Positions 1-7,062 of a stretch of DNA of 15,531 nucleotides are shown in pieces. The stretch lies in assembly GCA_964419225.1 (NCBI GenBank), contig CAYQPF010000114.1:1-15531 (forward strand). The letters run 5' to 3'. Position 1 is the first letter of the stretch. Each line of letters opens with the position of its first letter. Position numbers and translations under genes: made by a program. The stretch is from CAYQPF01 sp964419225 (lineage in GTDB: Bacteria > Cloacimonadota > Cloacimonadia > Cloacimonadales > CAYQPF01). Below the pieces are notes generated by a model that saw nothing but the letters and a program-made list of their open reading frames with translations, was not told the DNA's origin and did not search any database.

Positions 1-118
1 AGGAGTGGCTCACTTAAATTGGACGCTATGCTCATCGTGATTGGAATATCCATTTTTAAAAAGCCAGTGTGATGTAAAGGATGGTTAGACTGATCAGTAT
101 AAATCAATGAGAGAGCCA

Positions 119-165
119 TAACACACCTCCCGGCTAAAGCCGTACTCCTCTTTAGAGGAGAATTA
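119..165 (-). repeat. REP-like double-hairpin repeat, copy A
   Basis: Two adjacent perfect hairpins are seen: CGGC-TAAA-GCCG (131-142) and CTCCTC-TTTA-GAGGAG (145-160), flanked by ACACACCTCC and AATT. Read on the minus strand it aligns with the element at 14277-14322, sharing AATTCTCCT, AGGAGTAC and GGGAGGTGTGT. The stem bases differ but remain paired. This fits a REP/BIME-type dispersed palindrome. No REP-associated transposase gene lies in the window, so assignment to that class is by structure only. Confidence 0.65.
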
Positions 166-349
166 ACTTTCAGTTATTTATACTTGGAAGGCAATAATTT
201 TAACATCGAATCCTGTTTGACATGATGCAACAGCACAGCATCACAGTTTGTTTACATTCTGTCTTAATGTTATATTTTTTCTTATGTTGCTTTGTAAACA
301 TTGCATTATTGTTACATTCCTCATGAATCCCTAAAAACTTGCGTTGGGG

Positions 350-423
350 AAGTATGATATTATTAGAAATTTTAAAATCTACAACATCACATCTTGTTGA
401 CATTCCGCCTTAATATCATACTT
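350..423. repeat. Perfect 13-bp inverted repeat with 48-bp spacer
   Basis: AAGTATGATATTA at 350-362 is the exact reverse complement of TAATATCATACTT at 411-423. The spacer is AT-rich and contains ACATCACATCTT and TTGACATTCC. There is no T-run placement typical of a terminator, and no gene lies adjacent. A paired protein-binding site or recombination site is possible; function is unknown. Confidence 0.6.
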
Positions 424-740
424 AAGCATTTGCTGATTAGAAATGATTTTAAGCGAAGAATCGAAGTCTGATTTCCTTCATTATGAATCTTTACAGTTTT
501 ACGCTTTATCTCTTATGCTACATGTTGCCATATCACTTTTTCTTTTATTCTCTTTTACTGCTTATCATTATACTTTCTAGATTTCTTTCTGTTTTACTGT
601 TAGACTTAAATTTTTCAATTCCTCTTTCGCTACAAAGAGTATGATTCATGGGGTAAATCGATTAAAGCACAATCACACTATTACACTTTTACATTTTGTT
701 GTCATTACAACTTCACATTAATACTGCTACAATTCTTAAT

Positions 741-861
741 TTAACCCGGATTGTACAGTTGAGGTTTGCAAGCCAGGTTGAAGATTGTAAAGAGTGTAAG
801 TCGTTCAAATTCAATAGTTTCAGTCAGATTGCAAAATAGCTTGTTCACTGTTTGTGTTTAA
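741..861 (-). mobile_element. MITE-like element, degenerate copy 1 (about 121 bp)
   Basis: This begins TTAACCCGGATTGTACAG and ends in a decayed terminus at GTGTTTAA. Read in reverse it matches the copies at 7063-7234 and 14333-14469: shared blocks include GAGGTTTGCAA, GAAGATTGTAAAGA, GTAAGTCGTTCAAATTCA and TTCAGTCAGATTG-like sequence. Compared with copy 2 it lacks about 50 bp of the AT-rich centre, and its inner terminus has diverged, so it is probably the oldest copy. It encodes nothing. TTAA borders both ends. Confidence 0.75.
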
Positions 862-1120
862 GGGCATCGAAGGTTATTTGGTCAATGTTATACATGATAT
901 TCTCGTTGCTGCTTAGCATGTTTTATCATGTTAACATTTTCACAACATACAGACATCACATCTTTTCAACATATCATTAATCTGTCAGTGGGATAGTTTT
1001 TAGTCAGATCAGGGATAATTATTATATTCTGACATGAGTATAGGATTACAGATTGGTAAGCAAAGCATTTTACTTTGCAGTGAAGGTGTTTTAAAAGTTG
1101 AATACTGCTTGTATTTCAAG

Positions 1121-1139
1121 GGATCATTTTTCCTGATCC
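1121..1139 (-). terminator. Possible weak terminator of the parA operon
   Basis: On the minus strand, GGATCA-GGAAAAA-TGATCC forms a perfect 6-bp stem about 66 bp past the stop codon of the partner gene. It is followed by CTTGAAA rather than a clear T-run, so a rho-independent terminator is only one reading. No better candidate is seen between the stop and position 1121. Confidence 0.3.
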
Positions 1140-1204
1140 AAAGCTAGTACAAACATTGCAACATGTTTACAAGTCAGTAACCCGATATGATGTTGGTTGG
1201 CATT

Positions 1205-2797
1205 TCATCGAGCCAGTTCCGGGATGCGGTTAATGACTTCGCTGATGTAGTCGATGTTTTTGGAGATAGCGATTCTTTCTCGTTCGAGGTTTTTAACCAG
1301 GGTAGATCGGTCGTTATTCTCATCCATGCCCAGCATACGGCTGAAAGCTTTGATTTCCTTCAGGGACGGCTCTTCGAGTTCCATGCTGAAGAATTCCCCT
1401 GAGAAGTCGAGTAGTTCTCTGGCACGCTGTTTATAGGCTATTTGCAGGGTTTCCAGTCCTCCTTTCTGGATAGAAGCGTTGAAGTAGTAAATGATTTTTT
1501 CGGGTTGTTTACTTTTTTCTGAGCAGTAGTAAGCCATACCGAGAAGATTGACCAGGTTTTCTTCGGGAGCCAGGTGCAGGTTTTCGAGCAGGTATTCGGT
1601 GAGAACTCGGATAGACTTATCGTTATAGACCTCGATTTCTCTGAAAGCTGCAATGAGCATGAGATTTTTAAAAAGGGAGAGGGCTGTATTGCGGAGAAGC
1701 ATTCTTTTTACAGTATCGAGACTAGTAGCGGTTTTGTTAGCAGTAGTAGTTTGTAAGTCCGTAAGATTAAGAGATATATTTTCTTTCTTACTAACAATAT
1801 CGTTATTGGTACCAGTAGCTGAATTGTTACTACTAAGGCTATATTTGCCCAGAATAGGGGAGAGGTCGAACACGCTGCCCTTGGGGTTATTGTCGGCGAT
1901 GAAGTTAATGATGCCGATATTAGTGAGGTGTGTGATGATCTGATAGACGGTAGCTTTACGCATGCCGTATTTGGAGATGATCTTATTTAGGGAAATGCGT
2001 TCGGAGACTTGTTTCATCTCGATTGTAAGGCAGACGAGGAAGGTTCTTTCAACGCTGGTGAGGTCTGTTTCGTGAGTAAAGACAGAGGAGATGATCCCCA
2101 TTTTAATGTTATTATTAAGGAGGTCATCAGTAGTGTCTAAAGAGATACTGGTAGCGGTTAAGTTACTAGCGACGTTTTTGGTAGTAGTAACGTTAGGGTA
2201 GTAGCTCTTATCGGGATTGGTATCGAAAAAGCGTTCAGCGGTCTCTTCTGGAGAGGGTTCGGGGTAGAAGGAGGGGTTGGTGATAGCGTTAGGGTGACTT
2301 GTAGCGGAATTGATACCTGGGTTAAATGACACGGGTTGCATTTTCGTAAGTGGTACGGTAGTGACGTTATTGTCAGTACTAACGTTATTGATACTGGAAA
2401 CGCTAATGTGACTGGTGTCGTTATAGGTACTGGGTACGTTATTGTTAGCAGTGTGAGAATTATTGAGTGAATCCGAGTGTTTAGCAACATTACTGATGTC
2501 GATAATGTTACCGGGAACGTTAATGGTACTGGTGTCGTTATTGTAATCAGTGGTTACAGGAGAAGTAGTTACATGTGAATTAACAGAATCGGAAGAGATG
2601 GGGAGTTGATTTCCTGCTCTTCTGAATCTGTTAATGATGTCTGTGACGCTGGACAGGGGTTCTTGCGCCTCAGAGAGATCATCTTTGGTCATATTAAATT
2701 TAGATTTCTCCTGACCAAAGAGGGTTTCTCTTTGAGTTTGTTTTTTCTTTAAGATTTCTTCTCTTTCTTTACTAGAAAGTTCAATCTTCCGCGCCAT
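1205..2797 (-). CDS. ParA-operon partner: disordered N/S/T-rich protein with winged-helix-like domain
   Basis: A 530-aa protein that I do not recognise as a named family. Residues 1-65 are charged and helical (KIELSSKEREEILKKK). Residues 65-232 are very rich in Asn, Ser and Thr (NNV and NDTS runs) and are probably disordered. Residues about 235-320 look like a winged helix-turn-helix (TSVERTFLVCL, ISKYGMRKATVYQIITHL, then IGIINF). A second N/T-rich linker spans about 320-365. The remainder is helical, with a QPEKIIYYFNASIQKGG stretch reminiscent of replication-initiator C-termini and a charged, coiled-coil-like end. ATG 2797 is preferred to GTG 2800 because GAGG sits 6 bases upstream of it. 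It overlaps the parA end by 17 bases in another frame, implying coupled translation. By position it should be the DNA-binding partner of ParA (ParB-like role); this is inference, and a replication initiator or other cargo adaptor is possible. Confidence 0.7.
   Translation of the reverse strand: MARKIELSSKEREEILKKKQTQRETLFGQEKSKFNMTKDDLSEAQEPLSSVTDIINRFRRAGNQLPISSDSVNSHVTTSPVTTDYNNDTSTINVPGNIIDISNVAKHSDSLNNSHTANNNVPSTYNDTSHISVSSINNVSTDNNVTTVPLTKMQPVSFNPGINSATSHPNAITNPSFYPEPSPEETAERFFDTNPDKSYYPNVTTTKNVASNLTATSISLDTTDDLLNNNIKMGIISSVFTHETDLTSVERTFLVCLTIEMKQVSERISLNKIISKYGMRKATVYQIITHLTNIGIINFIADNNPKGSVFDLSPILGKYSLSSNNSATGTNNDIVSKKENISLNLTDLQTTTANKTATSLDTVKRMLLRNTALSLFKNLMLIAAFREIEVYNDKSIRVLTEYLLENLHLAPEENLVNLLGMAYYCSEKSKQPEKIIYYFNASIQKGGLETLQIAYKQRARELLDFSGEFFSMELEEPSLKEIKAFSRMLGMDENNDRSTLVKNLERERIAISKNIDYISEVINRIPELAR
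1801..2543 (+). repeat. Iterated CGTTATTG octamers inside the partner gene
   Basis: On the plus strand CGTTATTG occurs exactly at 1801-1808, 2365-2372, 2383-2390, 2437-2444 and 2536-2543. The variant CGTTATAG is at 2419-2426 and 1621-1628, and the palindrome TAACGTTA at 2188-2195 and 2380-2387. The 14-mer ACTGGTGTCGTTAT repeats at 2411-2424 and 2528-2541. They encode the Asn-Asn-Val/Asp and Asn-Asp-Thr-Ser runs on the minus strand. They may be a by-product of low-complexity coding sequence or a cis-acting site. Confidence 0.55.
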
Positions 2798-3656
2798 CAC
2801 CTACCTCGGTATTAATTTTAGCTTGGTAGGCTTCAGCTTTATTGAAGTCCACCGGGTAGCCCATATTGTTCAGGATTTCTTTTGCCAGTTGGATATATTC
2901 TTTATATGCACGGGAGTTTTTGCTATAATCGACCATGGTTTGTTTTTTAATTTCTGCTTTTTGGATAGAGGCAGAGACATGGATTTCGGTGATGAAGACG
3001 AGGTCACCGAATTGTTTATAGAGCATTTCGCGGGTGACGTAATGAGATTTATATCTTTCGTCGAGCATATTAATAAGGATACCCAGGAGGGTGAGTTGGG
3101 GATTAATATTATCCTGAACTGAGGCGATATTTTTGAGAATTTCTGCGATACCAGTGATAGAGAGTCTGGTGAGCATAGTCGGGATAATCACATAATCAGA
3201 GGCGAAGAGAGCGTTATTAGTGAAGGAGCTGAAATATGGGGAATTATCGATGAAGATAATATCATATTCGGAGCAGACTTTACTGATGAATTTTTTAATT
3301 CTGAAGTGACCGTCGATTGAGCTATTGAGAGCGCTTTCTTTGGTAGTGCAGAGGAACATGTTGGTAACGACGTCCAGATTTTCATTTTTCGTAGCGAGGA
3401 TGATATCTGAAGAATAGACAGGGTTTTCCTGGTAGATGGAGACGATAGTATCTTTATCGTCGAGATCTTCTTCAGAGTTATAGAAGAAAGAGGTTAAGCT
3501 AGCCTGAGGGTCGTTATCGATCAGGAGAATTTTTTTATTCAACTTTTCCTTGGTGTTGAGGACGTATGACATAGCGTCGGAAAGGTTGAATGAGAGGGTG
3601 GTTTTGCCTGTACCTCCCTTGTGATTTATTACAGATATAACAATTGGTTTCTGCAT
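2781..3656 (-). CDS. parA: ParA/Soj-type P-loop partitioning ATPase
   Basis: A 291-aa ATPase of the ParA/MinD superfamily that uses ATP-dependent dimerisation and non-specific DNA binding to position DNA or other cargo. Visible motifs are the deviant Walker A NHKGGTGKTT (signature Lys13, Walker A Lys18), the switch I/A' motif LLIDNDPQAS (about 44-53), Walker B YDIIFIDNSP (about 131-140) and VIIPT (about 156-160). The C-terminal pattern SASIQKAEIKKQTMVDYSKNSRAYKEYIQLAKEI is typical of ParA. There is no N-terminal HTH, so it resembles Soj or short plasmid ParA rather than P1-type ParA. A longer frame starts at 3671, but its ATG overlaps the AGGAGG site (3662-3667) that serves ATG 3656 at 6-base spacing, so I chose 3656. 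The next gene overlaps its stop. Confidence 0.93.
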   Translation of the reverse strand: MQKPIVISVINHKGGTGKTTLSFNLSDAMSYVLNTKEKLNKKILLIDNDPQASLTSFFYNSEEDLDDKDTIVSIYQENPVYSSDIILATKNENLDVVTNMFLCTTKESALNSSIDGHFRIKKFISKVCSEYDIIFIDNSPYFSSFTNNALFASDYVIIPTMLTRLSITGIAEILKNIASVQDNINPQLTLLGILINMLDERYKSHYVTREMLYKQFGDLVFITEIHVSASIQKAEIKKQTMVDYSKNSRAYKEYIQLAKEILNNMGYPVDFNKAEAYQAKINTEVGDGAED

Positions 3657-3661
3657 ACTAT

Positions 3662-3668
3662 TCCTCCT
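3662..3668 (-). promoter_or_regulatory. Strong RBS that fixes the parA start
   Basis: The minus strand reads GAGGAGG, six bases before ATG 3656. The upstream in-frame ATG (3669-3671) directly abuts the SD core, so it cannot use this site and has no other visible SD. This excludes the five-residue N-terminal extension MRRNS. Confidence 0.85.
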
Positions 3669-3684
3669 CATATCATAGAAACAG

Positions 3685-3713
3685 AAAATATATATTTAGA
3701 GTAAAGATGTCAA
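3685..3713 (-). promoter_or_regulatory. Sigma70-type promoter of parA operon
   Basis: The minus strand shows TTGACA (3708-3713), a 17-bp AT-rich spacer and TATTTT (3685-3690). Transcription would start near 3678, giving a short leader of about 20 nt that contains the AGGAGG site. No clear operator repeat overlaps it, although a perfect palindrome AATACGTATT lies upstream at 3826-3835. Confidence 0.75.
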
Positions 3714-3923
3714 GAGAATATTTTAATTATTTATTTATATACTTTTTAAAACCATATTTTGCAGGGAGTTACTGTACTGTATTGAAAGTTCTCGATTATA
3801 CGTTAGTAAAAGGGGTAAGGATGGAAATACGTATTGAAATGCGTCTGGAGATATATATTTATTTATTTTGGTGAAAAGCTGAGTAAAAACATGCATATTA
3901 GTCATAATTTATCCTCAAAAGTG

Positions 3924-3943
3924 GGGGAGGTGAATACCTCCCC
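3924..3943 (-). terminator. Terminator hairpin of the tkt-pfk operon
   Basis: GGGGAGGT-GAAT-ACCTCCCC is a perfect 8-bp G/C-rich stem with a 4-base loop, 10 bases past the phosphofructokinase stop. On the minus strand the stem is followed by CCACTTTT, a short T-run, consistent with an intrinsic terminator that separates this operon from parA. Confidence 0.75.
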
Positions 3944-3952
3944 TTATAAATA

Positions 3953-5050
3953 TTAATCGCCGAGACAGATACCGACACCTCTGGCAGTTTTAACCAGAGC
4001 TGAGTCCAGGTTGACGAAATTATAGACAGAGATGGCATCTTTGATAGGGACAGAGATGACATCCGGATGTTTATAAGCGACCATTTGGCCGTAGTTTCCT
4101 TCCAGGCAAAGTTCGAAGGCTTTGCAGCCGAACTGAGTAGCGAGGACGCGGTCGAAGGCATTGGGAGCACCACCGCGTTGGAGGTGGCCGAGGATAGTTT
4201 CTCTCATATCGATACCTAATCCGCTTTCTTTGAGTTCGTTCATGAGTCTGAGTCCTGCACCACCGAGTTTGAGGTTTTGGTAGCCGACTTCACCGGCAGC
4301 TTCACCGATGACATCACCGCCTATGGGTTTTGCACCTTCGGCGACGACCACGATGGCAAAGCCTTTACCTTTGGACATGCGTCTGTGGATTCTTTCGATG
4401 ACGCTGTTGATGTCGTAGGGGATTTCGGGGATGAGGCAGACATCGGCTCCTCCGGCGATGGCGGCGTTGAGAGCGATCCAGCCGGCGAATCTGCCCATTA
4501 CTTCGAGAATAATGAGACGGTTATGGCTTGCGGCAGTGGTTACGAGTTTATCTACGGCATCTGTAGCGATTTCTACGGCAGTTTGAAAGCCGAAAGTATA
4601 TTCAGTACAGGAGAGGTCGTTATCGATGGTTTTTGGAACTCCAATAACGTTCATGCCTTTTTCGAAGAGTTGTTGAGATATGGTTTGAGAGCCGTCTCCG
4701 CCGATACTGATGACACCTTCGATGCCATTGTATTGGAGTTTACGCAGGAGTTCGTCGGAGCGATCGACAGTAGTCCATGAGCCGTCGGAGTTTTTTACGG
4801 GCCAGGCGAAGGGGCCACCCTTGTTAGTGGTGCCGATAATGGTACCACCTCGCACATGAATACCGGCGACAGCTTTTTTATCCAAGACGGTAATTTCCAT
4901 TGGTTCCATAAGAATTCCGTTGTAAGCATCGATACTTCCGATAATTTCCCAGTCATATTCTCTGGCAGATCTTTTGACGATAGCTCTGATGACGGCATTT
5001 AAGCCGGGGCAGTCGCCTCCGCCGGTAAGAACGAGAAGTCTTCGTTTCAT
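3953..5050 (-). CDS. pfkA: 6-phosphofructokinase, mixed-substrate (group III) type
   Basis: A 365-aa cytoplasmic enzyme that phosphorylates fructose 6-phosphate to fructose 1,6-bisphosphate in glycolysis. Motifs in order: GGGDCPGLNAVIRA (10-23), GGDGS (117-121), PKTIDND (139-145, catalytic Asp143 with Asp145), MGRFAGW (185-191), VVAEGA (235-240) and GHLQRGG (288-294). The position equivalent to E. coli Gly104 is Gly120, as in ATP enzymes, while the equivalent of Gly124 is Lys140, a residue shared with PPi enzymes. In this family that Gly/Lys pair usually goes with ATP use, so ATP is the likelier phosphoryl donor. Residues about 75-100 hold an insertion relative to E. coli. The start at 5050 has AGGAG seven to eight bases upstream. 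It is the last gene of the operon after transketolase, with 9 bases between them. Confidence 0.95.
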   Translation of the reverse strand: MKRRLLVLTGGGDCPGLNAVIRAIVKRSAREYDWEIIGSIDAYNGILMEPMEITVLDKKAVAGIHVRGGTIIGTTNKGGPFAWPVKNSDGSWTTVDRSDELLRKLQYNGIEGVISIGGDGSQTISQQLFEKGMNVIGVPKTIDNDLSCTEYTFGFQTAVEIATDAVDKLVTTAASHNRLIILEVMGRFAGWIALNAAIAGGADVCLIPEIPYDINSVIERIHRRMSKGKGFAIVVVAEGAKPIGGDVIGEAAGEVGYQNLKLGGAGLRLMNELKESGLGIDMRETILGHLQRGGAPNAFDRVLATQFGCKAFELCLEGNYGQMVAYKHPDVISVPIKDAISVYNFVNLDSALVKTARGVGICLGD

Positions 5051-5062
5051 AACACTCCTTTA
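5051..5062 (-). promoter_or_regulatory. Fused stop codon and RBS coupling tkt to pfk
   Basis: The minus strand reads TAA (transketolase stop, 5062-5060) followed immediately by AGGAGTGTT and then ATG of the phosphofructokinase gene. Ribosomes terminating on transketolase are placed directly at the next SD, so translational coupling is expected. Confidence 0.85.
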
Positions 5063-6964
5063 TTTGGAATTGTAATAGGATTTAATTTGGTTTATGATTG
5101 AGTTTTGATCCAGACCGCAATGTTTGTAAACAAGTTCAGCCGGACCGGAGATAGCATAGTCTTTGACACCCATTTTAATGAGGTGGCATTTTTCTTTGAG
5201 TTTAAGGAGGGCATTAGCGACATCAGAGCCCATACCAGTATGGATATTATGATCTTCGAGTGTGAAGATAACGCCTGTAGAGGCGGCTTTAAAGAGGGCA
5301 TTCATGTCGATATCATTGGGGCAGGAGATATTCCAAAGTTGGAGGAAGATATTATCTTCGGCAAGAGCATCAACAACATTGACGGCAGTAGGAGTCAGGG
5401 TACCGCACACGAGGAGTGCACCAACATCCCCGTCTCTGAGGAGATCTGCTTTGCCGTAAGTGAACTGGTAGTCTTTATGATAGAAGATTTCAGCGTCACT
5501 GTTTCGCAGGATGGGGAGTTTTGATCTGCCCATCGGAACGTAAAAGTTACCGAATTGTTCTGCGATATATCTGATAACGTGGTCAGTCTGATTTGGGTCA
5601 CCGGGGATAATGGTTTTAAAGTGGAAGAGGTTTTTCATCAGACCGAGGTAGTCGATGCATTGGTGGGTTTTACCGTCTTCACCGACATCGAGGCCGACGT
5701 GGGTGGTGATGACTTTGATATTTCCCTGGTTGATATCTGTAAGTCTGTGCTGGTTGTAGGTTTCATCGACGCCGAAGACGCCAAAGTCGGCGAAGAAAGC
5801 CTGAAAGCCTTCGACAGACATAGCTCCGGCGATGACAGCGGTGTTATGTTCCATGATACCGCCCTGGAAAAAGTTATGGGGAAGCAGTTTATTAAAGTCA
5901 TTTGTTTTAACGCTTCCTTCGAGGTCACAGTCGAAAACGGCGATGGCCGGGTTTTCGGGATTAGCTTTAGCGATATTAGCGAGAGCGTTACCGAAGGCAG
6001 AGCGGTTATCAGTAGGTTTATCATATTCCTGAGGGAAGGATTTTTTCAGGGTGATGGGTAGGGAGAAATCTTTATGAACTTTCTTGAACTTAGTTATTTC
6101 TTTGAATTCTTTATAATATATAAAGTCATTTTCAACATCGAGTTCAGCAAGAGCGTCACCGAGTTGAGATTCGGAGAGGGTAGAGCCGTGGTATTTCTCC
6201 AGGTTTTGCATGAAGGAGACGCCTTTTCCCATGATTGTATGAGCCAGGATAAGGGTAGGGGAGGGGGTTGCGACGGCTTTTTGGAGAGTTTCGGCGATTT
6301 CGCGGTGGTCGTGTCCGTTGCATTCGAGGACTTGCCAACCGTCGGAGCGGTAGTTATCTTTAATATTCTGGGGCATGACCTTATGGATACTGCCACCGAT
6401 TTGGAGTTGATTATAGTCGATGATGGCGGTAATGTTATTGAGTTCATATTTTTTTGCGAAGCGTCTGGCTTCGGAGAGTTGTCCTTTTTGTTGTTCACCG
6501 TCGCCCATGAGGCAGAAGATTTGGTTTTCTATTTTTTTGAGACGGCAGGCGAGGGCGAAGCCGCAGGCTGCTGAGAGGCCTTGACCGAGGTTACCAGTAC
6601 CCCATTCGATACCGGGGACATCTCTTTCGATATGGCCTTCGAAGATACTTTCGGCAGTTCTGTAGCCGATGATAGCTTCTTCGAGGGTGAAGAAGCCGTT
6701 GAGGGCGAGAGTAGAATAGACGGCGGGGGAGATGTGACCGTTACTGACGACGAGTCTGTCTCTTTCTGGCAGGAGAGGGTTTGTGGGGTCTTTATGCATA
6801 AGTTCATAGAGGGTAATCAGGAGGTCGATGGAGGACATGGAGCCTCCGGGGTGTCCTGAATTGGCGAGGGTAGTCATTTTGAGAATAGCGGCTCTGGCCA
6901 GGAGGCTTTTCTCTTTAAGAGAGATAAATATATCTTGGGAGAGGGGATTCGTAATAAAGCTCAT
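5060..6964 (-). CDS. tkt: Transketolase, full-length
   Basis: A 634-aa thiamine-diphosphate enzyme that moves two-carbon units between ketose and aldose phosphates in the non-oxidative pentose-phosphate pathway. The three transketolase domains are fused in one chain. Motifs: SGHPGGSMS (36-44), SNGH (74-77), GTGNLGQG (122-129), and the ThDP/Mg site GDGEQQKG (154-161) closing at N185. In the pyrimidine domain, GIMEHN (369-374) carries the catalytic Glu372, and GEDGKTHQ (428-435) and PMGRSKLP (477-484) follow. The GDGEQ/IIDYNQLQIGG form resembles split archaeal-type and deep-branching bacterial transketolases more than E. coli TktA. ATG 6964 follows AGAGGAAA at good spacing and is the first in-frame start after the promoter. 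Its stop is joined to the RBS of the phosphofructokinase gene, which uses its products fructose 6-phosphate and, via triose, the same pool. Confidence 0.95.
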   Translation of the reverse strand: MSFITNPLSQDIFISLKEKSLLARAAILKMTTLANSGHPGGSMSSIDLLITLYELMHKDPTNPLLPERDRLVVSNGHISPAVYSTLALNGFFTLEEAIIGYRTAESIFEGHIERDVPGIEWGTGNLGQGLSAACGFALACRLKKIENQIFCLMGDGEQQKGQLSEARRFAKKYELNNITAIIDYNQLQIGGSIHKVMPQNIKDNYRSDGWQVLECNGHDHREIAETLQKAVATPSPTLILAHTIMGKGVSFMQNLEKYHGSTLSESQLGDALAELDVENDFIYYKEFKEITKFKKVHKDFSLPITLKKSFPQEYDKPTDNRSAFGNALANIAKANPENPAIAVFDCDLEGSVKTNDFNKLLPHNFFQGGIMEHNTAVIAGAMSVEGFQAFFADFGVFGVDETYNQHRLTDINQGNIKVITTHVGLDVGEDGKTHQCIDYLGLMKNLFHFKTIIPGDPNQTDHVIRYIAEQFGNFYVPMGRSKLPILRNSDAEIFYHKDYQFTYGKADLLRDGDVGALLVCGTLTPTAVNVVDALAEDNIFLQLWNISCPNDIDMNALFKAASTGVIFTLEDHNIHTGMGSDVANALLKLKEKCHLIKMGVKDYAISGPAELVYKHCGLDQNSIINQIKSYYNSK

Positions 6965-6989
6965 TATTTCCTCTTTACTTTTTTAAATT

Positions 6990-7018
6990 AAGGTAGGTAA
7001 AAACCCGGATTTTGTCAA
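6990..7018 (-). promoter_or_regulatory. Sigma70-type promoter of tkt-pfk operon
   Basis: The minus strand shows consensus TTGACA (7013-7018), exactly 17 bp, then TACCTT (6990-6995). The leader to ATG 6964 is about 20 nt. The spacer carries, on the plus strand, AACCCGGATT (7002-7011), identical to the outer end of the MITE-like elements of this window. Confidence 0.75.
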
Positions 7019-7062
7019 TTAAAAACAAGAGTCACACAGGAAAATGGTTTCCTGGCCGGAAT

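Larger units (their letters stand above)
1..1204. other. Long non-coding AT-rich region downstream of the parA operon
   Basis: No convincing gene is seen in these 1.2 kb. A 23-codon frame (plus strand, ending at a TGA at 70-72) is open to the left edge. It could be the tail of an upstream gene, but it is too short to identify. The region holds a REP-like palindrome (119-165), a degenerate MITE copy (741-861) and a perfect 13-bp inverted repeat (350-362 / 411-423). The octamer TGTTTACA or its complement occurs at 249-256, 293-300 and 1164-1171, and the 12-mer ACATCACATCTT occurs at 384-395 and 953-964. It lies beyond the 3' end of the ParA-partner gene, so a centromere-like or regulatory role is possible but unproven. 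Confidence 0.6.

Noticed and set aside
200..403. 67-aa minus-strand open frame in the left non-coding region
   Set aside because: Overlaps the 13-bp inverted repeat and repeated motifs, has Cys/Asn-rich random-looking sequence and only a weak, badly spaced SD.
3644..3874. 76-aa plus-strand open frame between parA and pfk
   Set aside because: Covers the parA RBS and promoter in antisense, has no SD, and is rich in Tyr/Ile as expected from AT-rich DNA.
1..4000. Canonical parS or DnaA boxes near parA
   Set aside because: No TGTTNCACGTGAAACA-like site or TTATCCACA cluster was found by eye on either strand.
4277..4780. 167-aa plus-strand open frame opposite pfk
   Set aside because: Shadow of the phosphofructokinase gene on the other strand; no RBS and no recognisable motif.
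5555..6574. Two plus-strand open frames of 168 and 166 aa opposite tkt
   Set aside because: Antisense shadows of the clearly real transketolase; their composition mirrors its codons.
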